Positions 1 to 6,045 of a stretch of DNA of 6,111 nucleotides are shown in pieces. The notes under the pieces are model-generated. The model saw nothing but the letters and a program-made list of their open reading frames with translations, was not told where the DNA came from and did not search any database. Every line of letters begins with the position of its first letter. Position 1 is the stretch's first letter. The position numbers and the translations under genes are program-made. The DNA is taken from NCBI GenBank assembly GCA_900553645.1, contig USEE01000098.1, positions 1 to 6,111 of the forward strand, written 5' to 3'. The DNA comes from an uncultured Eubacteriales bacterium (GTDB lineage: Bacteria; Bacillota_A; Clostridia; Christensenellales; Aristaeellaceae).

Positions 1-235
1 GAGTGGAGTTATAGGTGCATACCGACACGCCGTCGGGCTTGAGCGCCAGCAGTTCTTCCTTAGTCTCGAACGCCGGTACGTCAGTCAGACCAAACTCGTC
101 CAGAAATGCGCGCGCCTTGCGGGGCACTATGTCGGCCGCGCCGATTATTTCAATGTCGTCCATCTTTTTATAGCTGTCCATATGCTTATGGGCAATGCCG
201 CCGGTACCGATTATGCCAATACGAAGCTTATCCAT
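1..235 (-). CDS. Gfo/Idh/MocA-family NAD(P)-dependent oxidoreductase (N-terminus, partial)
   Basis: Reading the minus strand from the ATG at 235 gives 78 residues with no stop before the window edge, so the C-terminal part is missing. The protein opens with a beta strand and a dinucleotide-binding glycine motif (IGIIGTGGIA, residues 6-15). An acidic residue follows at the end of the second strand (GAADIVP, Asp35), and VSVCTYNST closes the visible part (residues 70-78). This is the usual start of Gfo/Idh/MocA dehydrogenases, which oxidise or reduce sugars, inositols and related polyols using NAD(P) in the cytoplasm. The substrate cannot be told, because the C-terminal substrate domain and the EKP motif lie outside. 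The start is well supported: GGAGG at 244-248 lies 8 bases upstream, and a strong promoter lies at 269-297. It appears to be its own transcription unit, separate from the carboxypeptidase gene upstream of it on the same strand. Confidence 0.9.
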   Translation of the reverse strand, partial: MDKLRIGIIGTGGIAHKHMDSYKKMDDIEIIGAADIVPRKARAFLDEFGLTDVPAFETKEELLALKPDGVSVCTYNST

Positions 236-268
236 CTAATATGCCTCCGCTTACATTTTTATGCGCCC

Positions 269-297
269 ATTATACACCGCGTCCGCAATTTTTGCAA
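269..297 (-). promoter_or_regulatory. Sigma-70/sigma-A type promoter for the Gfo/Idh/MocA gene
   Basis: On the minus strand there is a -35 box TTGCAA (292-297), a 17-base spacer and a perfect -10 box TATAAT (269-274). Transcription would start near 262, giving a leader of about 27 bases that contains the GGAGG ribosome site. A small inverted repeat, GCAA-AAA-TTGC, overlaps the -35 box and the spacer and could be an operator, but this is only a possibility. Confidence 0.8.
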
Positions 298-419
298 GTG
301 CGATGTTTGTATCAATGCAATTCAGGGAGCGCTGCCAGCCGATTGCCTGCCAATTTTTTGTCTCAACATACATGCCTATTCTTAGTAAGCAGCCCTTTAC
401 AGCGCCCGCCGATCATGCG

Positions 420-1256
420 TCAATTCACCTGGCCCAGATATTCCTCCAGCGTAATACCCGCGCCCATTATCTTCTGCGCGGCCTCAACGCCGACGTATCG
501 GAAGTGCCACGGTTCATAACTCATGCCGGTCACGCCTTCCTTGCCCTCGGGATAGCGCAATATGAAGCCGTACTCCGCGCAATGCTCCTTCATCCATGCC
601 CAAACCGTGTCGTCGTCCGACTTATTGGCCTTGGCGACTATATCTATCGCAAGTCCGGCCTCGTGCTCGCTGTACCCAACCTGAGCCACATACGTCGCGG
701 CCAGTGCGCGCGCCTCGTCCTCGGACTTGCCATCGTCTATGTACTCCTGTATTTTGTCATCCATTTCGGACTGCTGCTGCTTGGCCGTGCGATAGCCCGA
801 GCTTACCACCGGGTACACGCCCTGCGCGCGCGCGTCGTCGAACATGCTCTGCAGCGACGGATATATGCGCTTGTCCACCGACTGGCCGTTGGACAGCTCG
901 GTCAGCTCCGTCGGCGCATAACCGTCGGGTATAGCGTTGGAGCTGTTTACCAGCAGCAGCATCCAGCCGTCGCCCGCGTTAAGCTCGTCCGCGGTCAGCG
1001 CCGCCGCGGTGGGTGCTGGCGTGGCGTTTATATAGTCGGTATGTACCGGTGCGAGCGTGCCCTGCGGCAGCTGCGTGGGCAGAACCGCCTGATACTGCTG
1101 TGCGCTGGCGTTATCCATGCGCGCGTTTATGAAGCGCACGCCCGCAAACGTAATCAGCGCGCACGCGGCAATACCGATAACCGTCCCCGCGATGCGGGTG
1201 TTGCGCGCCTTGCGTCTGCGCGCCTCGGCGGCCTTCTTCTTGCGATATTTATCCAT
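420..1256 (-). CDS. VanY-family D-alanyl-D-alanine carboxypeptidase (M15B), membrane-anchored
   Basis: This 278-residue protein has a short, very basic N-terminus (residues 1-21), one hydrophobic segment (about 22-40) and a low-complexity Ala/Thr/Pro linker to about residue 90. The peptidase domain follows. The layout predicts a cytoplasmic tail, one membrane anchor and an extracellular enzyme. The M15 signatures are complete: SGYRT (153-157), SEHEAGLAID (196-205) with zinc ligands His198 and Asp205, and EPWHFRYVG (248-256) with catalytic Glu248 and third zinc ligand His251. The family removes the terminal D-Ala from peptidoglycan stem pentapeptides. No vanRS, vanHA or vanX homologue is nearby, so wall trimming is more likely than glycopeptide resistance. 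The ATG at 1254-1256 is preceded by a G-rich stretch (1263-1268) that can act as ribosome site. A terminator stands upstream and a promoter downstream, so it is probably monocistronic. I found no convincing promoter in 1257-1418. Confidence 0.93.
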   Translation of the reverse strand: MDKYRKKKAAEARRRKARNTRIAGTVIGIAACALITFAGVRFINARMDNASAQQYQAVLPTQLPQGTLAPVHTDYINATPAPTAAALTADELNAGDGWMLLLVNSSNAIPDGYAPTELTELSNGQSVDKRIYPSLQSMFDDARAQGVYPVVSSGYRTAKQQQSEMDDKIQEYIDDGKSEDEARALAATYVAQVGYSEHEAGLAIDIVAKANKSDDDTVWAWMKEHCAEYGFILRYPEGKEGVTGMSYEPWHFRYVGVEAAQKIMGAGITLEEYLGQVN

Positions 1257-1418
1257 CGGTTTCCCCCCATAGGAATCAGATGCTTCTTATTTTGATATGT
1301 GCATTGATTTTAGACGATATGTGATGCCGCTTTGTTCCAAAAACTGCGCTGTACACGGCCTGAGCGGATGTTAAGGTTGTAGTCAGCCCTGCTGTCTTTG
1401 CGTATTAACATAAAATGC

Positions 1419-1458
1419 TCCCGGCTTTTCCAACGTACAATTGCCGGAAAAGCCGGGA
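1419..1458 (-). terminator. Hairpin terminator of the glycosylase-pdp-cobT operon
   Basis: A perfect 13-bp stem (1419-1431 with 1446-1458, core CCCGGCTTTTCC/GGAAAAGCCGGG) encloses a 14-base loop. It begins 28 bases after the cobT stop on the minus strand. The strand continues GCATTTTATG, a modest T-tract, so Rho-independent termination is likely but not textbook. On the plus strand no T-run follows, which points to use by the minus-strand operon. Confidence 0.8.
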
Positions 1459-1486
1459 TTGCATTGGCCATGTGAAGCCCGCCCGG

Positions 1487-2563
1487 CTATTTGCGGGCGC
1501 TGTCCCTCATATCCACATAATTGCTTTTGTCGATATTTGCCCCGCCGAACGACACCATGCTGTTCATTGTATACAGCGCGTCGTCCATTATCTGCATCAT
1601 TATCGGGCATCCGCTTCCCTCGCCCAGGCGCATGTCCAGATTAAGCCGGGGGTCAAGCCCCGCCTCTTTCGCGGCCAGCAGAAACGCCGGCTCAGCCGAT
1701 ACGTGCGAGCCGAACAGATACCCGCGTACATCGGGCTGTATGCGCGTCGCGCACACGGCCGCGACCATGCCTATAAAGCCGTCCACGATCGCCGCGATAC
1801 GCGACTGCGCCGCGCCTATGTAAGCGCCCGTCATCGCGCATATGTCAAGGCCGCCCACCTTGCCAAGTACGTCAACCGGGTCGGTCGGGTCAGGCTGGTT
1901 CAGCGCAATTCCACGGCGCACCACATCGCGCTTGAGGGCGAACTGTTCCTCGCTCAGCCCCGCGCCGCGCCCAACTGTCACGCCCGCGTCTGCTCCCGTC
2001 AGCGCCGACAGCACCGCCGCCGAGGTGCAGGTATTGCATATGCCCATCTCGCCCACGCCGATTACACTTATGCCCTCGCTCGCGGCCTTTATTGCGGCGG
2101 CGCGGCCGATTTCGATGGCCTGAACCGCTTCGTCACGGCTCATCGCAGGGCCTGTCGTGAAGTCGTGCGTGCCCGGCATTACCTTTTTGTTTATTAGCGG
2201 CGCGCAGGTTGCGGCGGGCGCGTTTATGCCCACGTCGTAGGCTTCGATAGCCGCGTTTGCGCGCTCGGCCAGCCTGCCCATGCCGGTAAGCCCTTTGGCT
2301 ATATTTATGCCCTGAACCCGCGTGACAGACTGCGGCACGGGCGATATGCCCTGCGCGTGTACGCCGTTGTCGGCACAGAATACCAGCATCTGCCGCCGGT
2401 CGATATTTGCGGGAATGCGCCCGAATATGCCCGCCAGATGGATTACTATCGTCTCCAGCTCGCCCAGCGCGCCTATGGGTTTGGCCAGCGAGTCTATGTA
2501 GTCCCGCGCCGCGGCCATCGCACGCGCGTCAGCCGGCCTTACGGGGGTAAGATAATCGCTCAT
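1487..2563 (-). CDS. cobT: Nicotinate-nucleotide--dimethylbenzimidazole phosphoribosyltransferase
   Basis: CobT moves phosphoribose from nicotinate mononucleotide to 5,6-dimethylbenzimidazole or a similar base, giving the alpha-ribotide of the cobalamin lower loop. The 358-residue length is normal. Visible family motifs are PIGALGELE (29-37), the DNG of VFCADNGV (61-68), the GEMGI loop (171-175) and SHVSAEP followed by DMRLGEGSG (310-318). Glu315 matches the catalytic Glu317 of the Salmonella enzyme, and Glu172 matches its Glu174; the spacing of 143 residues is the same. An oddity is Cys176 and Cys179 (ICNTC), where the usual sequence is IGNTT. The ATG at 2561-2563 has AAAGG (2571-2575) 7 bases upstream. 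The gene is last in the minus-strand operon, 93 bases after pdp with a hairpin in the gap. No other cobalamin gene is in view, so it may serve corrinoid salvage or remodelling, or the rest of the pathway lies elsewhere. Confidence 0.95.
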   Translation of the reverse strand: MSDYLTPVRPADARAMAAARDYIDSLAKPIGALGELETIVIHLAGIFGRIPANIDRRQMLVFCADNGVHAQGISPVPQSVTRVQGINIAKGLTGMGRLAERANAAIEAYDVGINAPAATCAPLINKKVMPGTHDFTTGPAMSRDEAVQAIEIGRAAAIKAASEGISVIGVGEMGICNTCTSAAVLSALTGADAGVTVGRGAGLSEEQFALKRDVVRRGIALNQPDPTDPVDVLGKVGGLDICAMTGAYIGAAQSRIAAIVDGFIGMVAAVCATRIQPDVRGYLFGSHVSAEPAFLLAAKEAGLDPRLNLDMRLGEGSGCPIMMQIMDDALYTMNSMVSFGGANIDKSNYVDMRDSARK

Positions 2564-2607
2564 TCAAATGCCTTTCAACAACACGGTTTGATGCAGCAGC
2601 GATTTAA

Positions 2608-2642
2608 GGCATATGGCCGAGGTTTTGCCCTGGCCATATGCC
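2608..2642 (-). repeat. Intercistronic inverted repeat / hairpin between pdp and cobT
   Basis: Two perfect 11-base arms (GGCATATGGCC at 2608-2618 and GGCCATATGCC at 2632-2642) flank a 13-base loop. In the operon mRNA the hairpin begins 14 bases after the pdp stop and ends about 33 bases before the cobT ribosome site. It is followed by TTAAAT rather than a T-run. It may therefore be a leaky terminator, an mRNA-stabilising processing element or a protein-binding palindrome. No promoter for cobT is evident in the gap. Confidence 0.75.
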
Positions 2643-2656
2643 CGTATCACCCGAGA

Positions 2657-3964
2657 TCACTCGCGTATAACCGCATGTATCAGCGGCGCGGGCTCCATGC
2701 GCTCGTCGCCGATGTCGATTGCGCCGAGCAGCATCGCCTGTGCGCGTTCGAGATTCTTCTTATCGTTCACATGCAGCTCGGCCAGCTCGTCGCCCGCGTC
2801 CACATGCTCGCCCAGCCTGTGGCGCAGTATCAGACCAACGCCCAAGTCTATCACATCGTCCATACTCTCGCGGCCAGCGCCCAGCAGCATCGACGCGCGG
2901 CCTATGTCGCACGCGCGCATCGCATTTATCCAGCCGCCGCGCGGCGCGCGCACCGAAATCTTCTCATTGCAGCCCGGCAGCAGGCTCAGATCGTCCACAA
3001 CGCGCGCGTCGCCGTGCTGTGCCGCGATCATCTGGCGCAGTTTCTCAAGTGCCGCGCCCGAGTCCAGCTTTTTGCGCATAAGCTTGCGCGCCGCTTCGGG
3101 CGTGTCGGCCACGCGCGACGCGATCAGCATCAGTTCGCCCAGACTGAATACAACGTCCTTCAGCGCGCCGCCGTTTTCACCGCGCAGTATGCGCACAGCA
3201 TCCTCTACCTCCAGCGCGTTGCCGATGTACATGCCCAGCGGCTGGTTCATGTCCGTAACCAGCGCGGCCACGTTGCGCCCCGCCTGGCAGCCTATGTGCA
3301 CCATGTCGCGCGCCAGCTTGCGCGCGTCCTCGTCGCGCTCCATCAGCGCGCCCGAGCCGCTCTTTACGTCCAGCACAATCGCGCGCGTGCCCGCCGCCAG
3401 CTTCTTGGACAGTACCGACGACACTATCAGCGGCAGCGAATCAACAGTGCCGGTCACGTCGCGCAGGGCGTACAGCCGCTTATCGGCGGGCGCGAGATGC
3501 GCGCTCTGCCCCGCGACCGCACAGCCCACGCGCTGTACAATCGATATGAATTCCTGCGGCTCCAGTTGATGGCGGAAGCCGGGTATCGAGTCCAGCTTGT
3601 CCAGCGTTCCGCCGGTAAAGCCCAGCCCGCGCCCGCTCATCTTGGCGACCGGCGCGCCGCACGCCGCAATCAGCGGCGCGAGTATCAGCGTAGTCGTATC
3701 GCCCACGCCGCCGGTGGAGTGCTTGTCCACCGGTATGCCCTCTATCGCGCTCAGATCCAGCGTGTCGCCCGAATGCTCCATATCTATGGTCAGGCGCACG
3801 GTCTCGCGGTCGGTCATGCCGTTTATGCGTATCGCCATCAGCAGCGCCGCCAGCTGGTAATCCGGCGTGGCCGGGTCTATCGTCGCGTCAACAAACTGAT
3901 CTATCTGCGCGTCGGTCAGCTCGCCGCCGCGCTTTTTCACTTCAATAACATCGAGTATGTTCAT
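2657..3964 (-). CDS. pdp: Pyrimidine-nucleoside phosphorylase (thymidine phosphorylase family)
   Basis: The enzyme cleaves uridine, deoxyuridine or thymidine with phosphate to the free base and (deoxy)ribose-1-phosphate in the cytoplasm. The 435-residue length fits bacterial members. In order are the N-terminal alpha domain (about 1-65), the phosphate-binding KHSTGGVGDTTTL (81-93), the family signature SGRGLGFTGGTLDKLDSIPG (110-129), YALRDVTG (165-172), and KKLAAGTRAIVLDVKSGSGA (187-206). His82, Arg168, Ser183 and Lys187 correspond to the E. coli thymidine phosphorylase residues His85, Arg171, Ser186 and Lys190. Lys108 stands where the E. coli enzyme has Met111. From memory, lysine there marks the broader pyrimidine-nucleoside phosphorylases, which is why pdp is preferred over deoA. 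The start is strong: AGGAGG (3971-3976) lies 6 bases before the ATG. Only 21 bases separate it from the upstream glycosylase stop, so the two are co-transcribed and possibly translationally coupled. Confidence 0.96.
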   Translation of the reverse strand: MNILDVIEVKKRGGELTDAQIDQFVDATIDPATPDYQLAALLMAIRINGMTDRETVRLTIDMEHSGDTLDLSAIEGIPVDKHSTGGVGDTTTLILAPLIAACGAPVAKMSGRGLGFTGGTLDKLDSIPGFRHQLEPQEFISIVQRVGCAVAGQSAHLAPADKRLYALRDVTGTVDSLPLIVSSVLSKKLAAGTRAIVLDVKSGSGALMERDEDARKLARDMVHIGCQAGRNVAALVTDMNQPLGMYIGNALEVEDAVRILRGENGGALKDVVFSLGELMLIASRVADTPEAARKLMRKKLDSGAALEKLRQMIAAQHGDARVVDDLSLLPGCNEKISVRAPRGGWINAMRACDIGRASMLLGAGRESMDDVIDLGVGLILRHRLGEHVDAGDELAELHVNDKKNLERAQAMLLGAIDIGDERMEPAPLIHAVIRE

Positions 3965-3970
3965 GACAAT

Positions 3971-3976
3971 CCTCCT
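3971..3976 (-). promoter_or_regulatory. Strong ribosome binding site of pdp
   Basis: The minus strand reads AGGAGG six bases before the pdp ATG, within the 21-base gap after the glycosylase gene. It is the best Shine-Dalgarno site in the operon. The first gene has only a weak site, so pdp may be translated more than the glycosylase. Confidence 0.85.
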
Positions 3977-3985
3977 CGGATTAGT

Positions 3986-4474
3986 TTATTTCACCGCAAT
4001 GCCCGCGCCCGCCAGCGCCGCGCGCCACGCGGACTTCTTCTCATCATATTTAATGGTATAGGCAGGGCTGGTCGAGGGCAGGCGCAATGTTGGTATGTCA
4101 AGGCCCTTTATATGCCGCCTGTACAGCGCCGCCGCCGTGCCGCCGTTAAGCAGTACCTTTTCCAACTGCATGCTCTTAGCAAGCGATGGTATGTCGTTCG
4201 CCACCTCGTTGCGTATCATTGAATCGCTGCTTGTCTCGCGCTCGCAGCAATGGCACACGTCCCACAGCGCTATGCCGTGCGCCAGCAGCATACGGCCGCG
4301 CGCCTCATAATCGGCTATATATTCGCCGCACAGCGATTCGCACATTATCGGCCAGAACGCATTGCGCGGGTGGGCGTAATACTGGCCGTCCTCCAGCGAC
4401 TTTACCGACGGCATTGAGCCGAGTATCAGCACGCGGCATTCGGGCGACCATATCGGAGCGAAACCGGTAATCAT
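3986..4474 (-). CDS. DNA-deoxyinosine (hypoxanthine-DNA) glycosylase, UDG superfamily family 6
   Basis: This 162-residue protein matches the hypoxanthine-DNA glycosylase branch of the uracil-DNA glycosylase superfamily. Those enzymes excise hypoxanthine, the deamination product of adenine, from DNA to start base excision repair. The family opening is present: GFAPI (4-8), then RVLILGSMPSVKSLEDGQYY (14-33) and AHPRNAFWPIM (34-44). Asn38 is placed like the catalytic Asn39 described for the Methanosarcina enzyme. The second superfamily motif is LPSTSPA (132-138), and LLNGGTAA lies at 108-115. It contains six cysteines, including CHCC at 74-77, but no clear iron-sulfur cluster layout. The ATG at 4472-4474 keeps the conserved N-terminus intact, although its ribosome site is weak (GCGGTG about 10 bases upstream). 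It is the first gene of the operon. Substrate choice between deoxyinosine and other deaminated bases cannot be settled from sequence alone. Confidence 0.88.
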   Translation of the reverse strand: MITGFAPIWSPECRVLILGSMPSVKSLEDGQYYAHPRNAFWPIMCESLCGEYIADYEARGRMLLAHGIALWDVCHCCERETSSDSMIRNEVANDIPSLAKSMQLEKVLLNGGTAAALYRRHIKGLDIPTLRLPSTSPAYTIKYDEKKSAWRAALAGAGIAVK

Positions 4475-4534
4475 TCGTTTAATGCACCGCTTTCATATGC
4501 ATATTAATCAATTTCCAATTCTCTGCACATCGCA

Positions 4535-4563
4535 ATTATAACAGATTGGGATTAATGTGTCTA
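4535..4563 (-). promoter_or_regulatory. Strong promoter of the glycosylase-pdp-cobT operon
   Basis: The minus strand carries TAGACA (4558-4563, five of six matches to TTGACA), a 17-base spacer and a perfect TATAAT (4535-4540). TGT directly precedes the -10 box, giving an extended -10 element. Transcription would begin near 4528, leaving a leader of about 54 bases. That leader holds a 10-base perfect palindrome ATATGCATAT at 4495-4504, of unknown meaning. Confidence 0.85.
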
Positions 4564-4590
4564 TGCAAATTCTGCAATGTGCGGTATAAT
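4562..4590 (+). promoter_or_regulatory. Promoter of the divergent glycosyltransferase gene
   Basis: The plus strand has a perfect -10 box TATAAT (4585-4590) and, 17 bases upstream, a poor -35 TATGCA (4562-4567). The predicted start near 4597 gives a leader of about 110 bases. The -35 box overlaps that of the opposing operon promoter by two bases. The weak -35 suggests help from an activator or modest strength. Confidence 0.65.
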
Positions 4591-4652
4591 GGATTGTAAG
4601 GCGAATGATTTATACAGGGCGCTGGAAATACCCGGCCCACATTGTCATACCG

Positions 4653-4687
4653 ATTGCGGAATATACGCAATGCGCCGCTCCGGCGCG
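4653..4687 (+). other. Two adjacent small hairpins in the glycosyltransferase leader
   Basis: ATTGCG (4653-4658) pairs with CGCAAT (4666-4671). GCGCCG (4672-4677) pairs with CGGCGC (4681-4686) across a three-base loop. They abut each other and end about 9 bases before the AAGGG ribosome site (4696-4700). They could modulate translation, but I recognise no known riboswitch and they may be chance structures. Confidence 0.4.
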
Positions 4688-4707
4688 CAGCAGAAAAGGG
4701 TGATCGT

Positions 4708-5955
4708 TTGAGAAAGATAATAATAATATCGTCCAATAATACCGGTCATGGCCACACGTCGATAACGACGTCACTGCTGGAGCAGTTTACAAACTACCCC
4801 GACGTCGAGGTCAAGGTCGTGCAGGGCTTCCGGCTTATAAGTCAGGCGGCGCAGAAAGCGTCGGGCCTGTACGGCCCTATGACGCGCTATTCCAAAGACC
4901 TGTGGAAGGTCACATATGAGCTGAGCCAGCAGAGCCCTAAGCATACAAACGAGCTTACCGCGCTGGCCATACACGACAACTTCATGAAGCTTATCGCCGA
5001 GGAGCATCCGGACATGATCGTCACGGTGCACTCGCTGTTCGCGGGCAGCGTGATAAACATACTGGAGGACTACCACCTGAACATACCGCATGTGACGCTG
5101 ATTGCGGACATGGTCGATCTGCACGCGACGTGGTGCGAGCCGCGCTCCGATCTGACGCTCTGCCCCACAGAGGAAGCGATGCGCGTATGCCGCATACGCG
5201 GCTGCGACCCCAAGCGCATGATAATGTGCGGCTTCCCGTCGCGCAGGCAGTTCACCGATGCGGCGCGCCGCTTTACGCGCGGCGACCTGCCCACCGATCG
5301 CCCGCTGCGCTTCCTTATAATGAGCGGCGGCGAGGGCTCGGGCAGCCTTAAAAAGTACGCGCGCGAGCTGCTGGACAAATTCAATTGCGAAGTGCGCGTG
5401 ATATGCGGCCGCAACGAAAAGCTGCGCGCCATGCTCACGCAGACGCTAAAGGAGCGCTACGGCGACCGGGTGAAGGTGCTGGGCTTTGTAAAGGACGTCG
5501 AAACGCATATGCTGGAGTGCGATATGATAATCGCGCGCGGCTCGCCCAACTCGCTCATGGAGGCGGTCGTGTGCAACATACCCATAATCTGCGTAGGCGC
5601 GCTGCCCGGTCAGGAGGAGCACAACCCGCAGGTAATGGCGCGGCACCATCTTGGCGTGATATGTCAATCGCCCCGGCAGCTGCCCGACGTGGTAAATTCG
5701 CTGATAGCAAACGACGGCCAGCGCTGGCGCGAGCTGCGCGACGGCCAGTTGAAATACCGCAATCTGGACGCGGCGAAGGACATCGTGGACATACTGTGCG
5801 CGCGGCTTAAAAAGCTGGACTACCCCACGCCGATATACAAGCTGAAAAACCCGCTGCTGGATTATATGGAGTCGTTTAAGCAGCTTTTGCGCGACGACAG
5901 CGAGCACAAGCGCTACCACCGCGTAAAGCATAACGACGATTACTTTCAGCAGTGA
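4708..5955 (+). CDS. MGDG-synthase/UgtP-like glycosyltransferase (GT28 family)
   Basis: The protein resembles processive diacylglycerol glucosyltransferases and MGDG synthases, which transfer a sugar from a nucleotide sugar to diacylglycerol at the inner membrane face, giving glycolipids or lipoteichoic acid anchors. The N-terminal acceptor domain (about 1-175) begins with the glycine/histidine loop NTGHGHTS (11-18). The GT28-type C-terminal domain (about 200-350) contains MSGGEGSGSL (205-214), VLGFVKDV (257-264) and LPGQEEHNP (299-307). Residues 277-285 read RGSPNSLME, whereas the family usually has a KPGG-like turn before the conserved Glu. The charged tail (about 366-415) has no clear match. 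There are no membrane helices, as expected for a peripheral enzyme. I chose TTG 4708 because AAGGG (4696-4700) lies 7 bases upstream and the protein then starts directly with the first beta strand. A TTG at 4642 would add 22 unlikely residues with no ribosome site. Acceptor and sugar are not determined. Confidence 0.88.
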   Translation: MRKIIIISSNNTGHGHTSITTSLLEQFTNYPDVEVKVVQGFRLISQAAQKASGLYGPMTRYSKDLWKVTYELSQQSPKHTNELTALAIHDNFMKLIAEEHPDMIVTVHSLFAGSVINILEDYHLNIPHVTLIADMVDLHATWCEPRSDLTLCPTEEAMRVCRIRGCDPKRMIMCGFPSRRQFTDAARRFTRGDLPTDRPLRFLIMSGGEGSGSLKKYARELLDKFNCEVRVICGRNEKLRAMLTQTLKERYGDRVKVLGFVKDVETHMLECDMIIARGSPNSLMEAVVCNIPIICVGALPGQEEHNPQVMARHHLGVICQSPRQLPDVVNSLIANDGQRWRELRDGQLKYRNLDAAKDIVDILCARLKKLDYPTPIYKLKNPLLDYMESFKQLLRDDSEHKRYHRVKHNDDYFQQ

Positions 5956-5974
5956 GTCGTAATCAAAAGCTGAT

Positions 5975-6003
5975 TTCCCGCGCCGCGATCCCCGGCGCGG
6001 GAA
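5975..6003 (+). terminator. Hairpin terminator after the glycosyltransferase gene
   Basis: An 11-bp GC-rich stem (5975-5985 with 5993-6003, core TTCCCGCGCC/GGCGCGGGAA) closes a 7-base loop, 19 bases after the stop codon. The following GTTTAAG is a short T-tract, so it is a moderate intrinsic terminator. It separates the glycosyltransferase from the gene starting at 6046. Confidence 0.75.
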
Positions 6004-6045
6004 GTTTAAGCATATAATACCATATCCGAAAGAAAGTGATAAAAC

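Noticed and set aside
300..419. Terminator search after the carboxypeptidase gene
   Set aside because: No stable stem followed by a T-run is visible on the minus strand in this gap, although GC-rich short repeats occur.
420..1256. VanY-type gene as part of a glycopeptide resistance cluster
   Set aside because: No ligase, dehydrogenase, VanX or two-component genes are adjacent, and VanY-family proteins are common housekeeping wall enzymes.
261..1295. 344-codon open frame on the plus strand opposite the VanY-type gene
   Set aside because: The minus strand encodes a carboxypeptidase with all zinc ligands and motifs; the plus-strand frame shows only compositional bias and also runs through the promoter of the neighbouring gene.
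2357..4222. 621-codon open frame on the plus strand opposite pdp and cobT
   Set aside because: It is antisense to two well-conserved enzymes, its translation is rich in Arg, Ala, His and Tyr with no family motif, and it has no ribosome site. It arises from the GC-rich third positions of the real genes.
4479..4502. Tiny upstream frame (seven codons, MHMKAVH) ending 4 bases before the glycosylase start on the minus strand
   Set aside because: It lacks a convincing ribosome site and is too short to distinguish from chance; a leader peptide role cannot be supported.
4642..4707. Upstream TTG start extending the glycosyltransferase by 22 residues
   Set aside because: No ribosome site precedes it, the extra residues are encoded by the hairpin-rich leader, and the family begins directly at the first beta strand found after TTG 4708.
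6013..6018. TATAAT on the plus strand before the last gene
   Set aside because: No -35 box lies at suitable spacing; the upstream bases form the terminator hairpin. It may still be a -10 box of an activator-dependent promoter.
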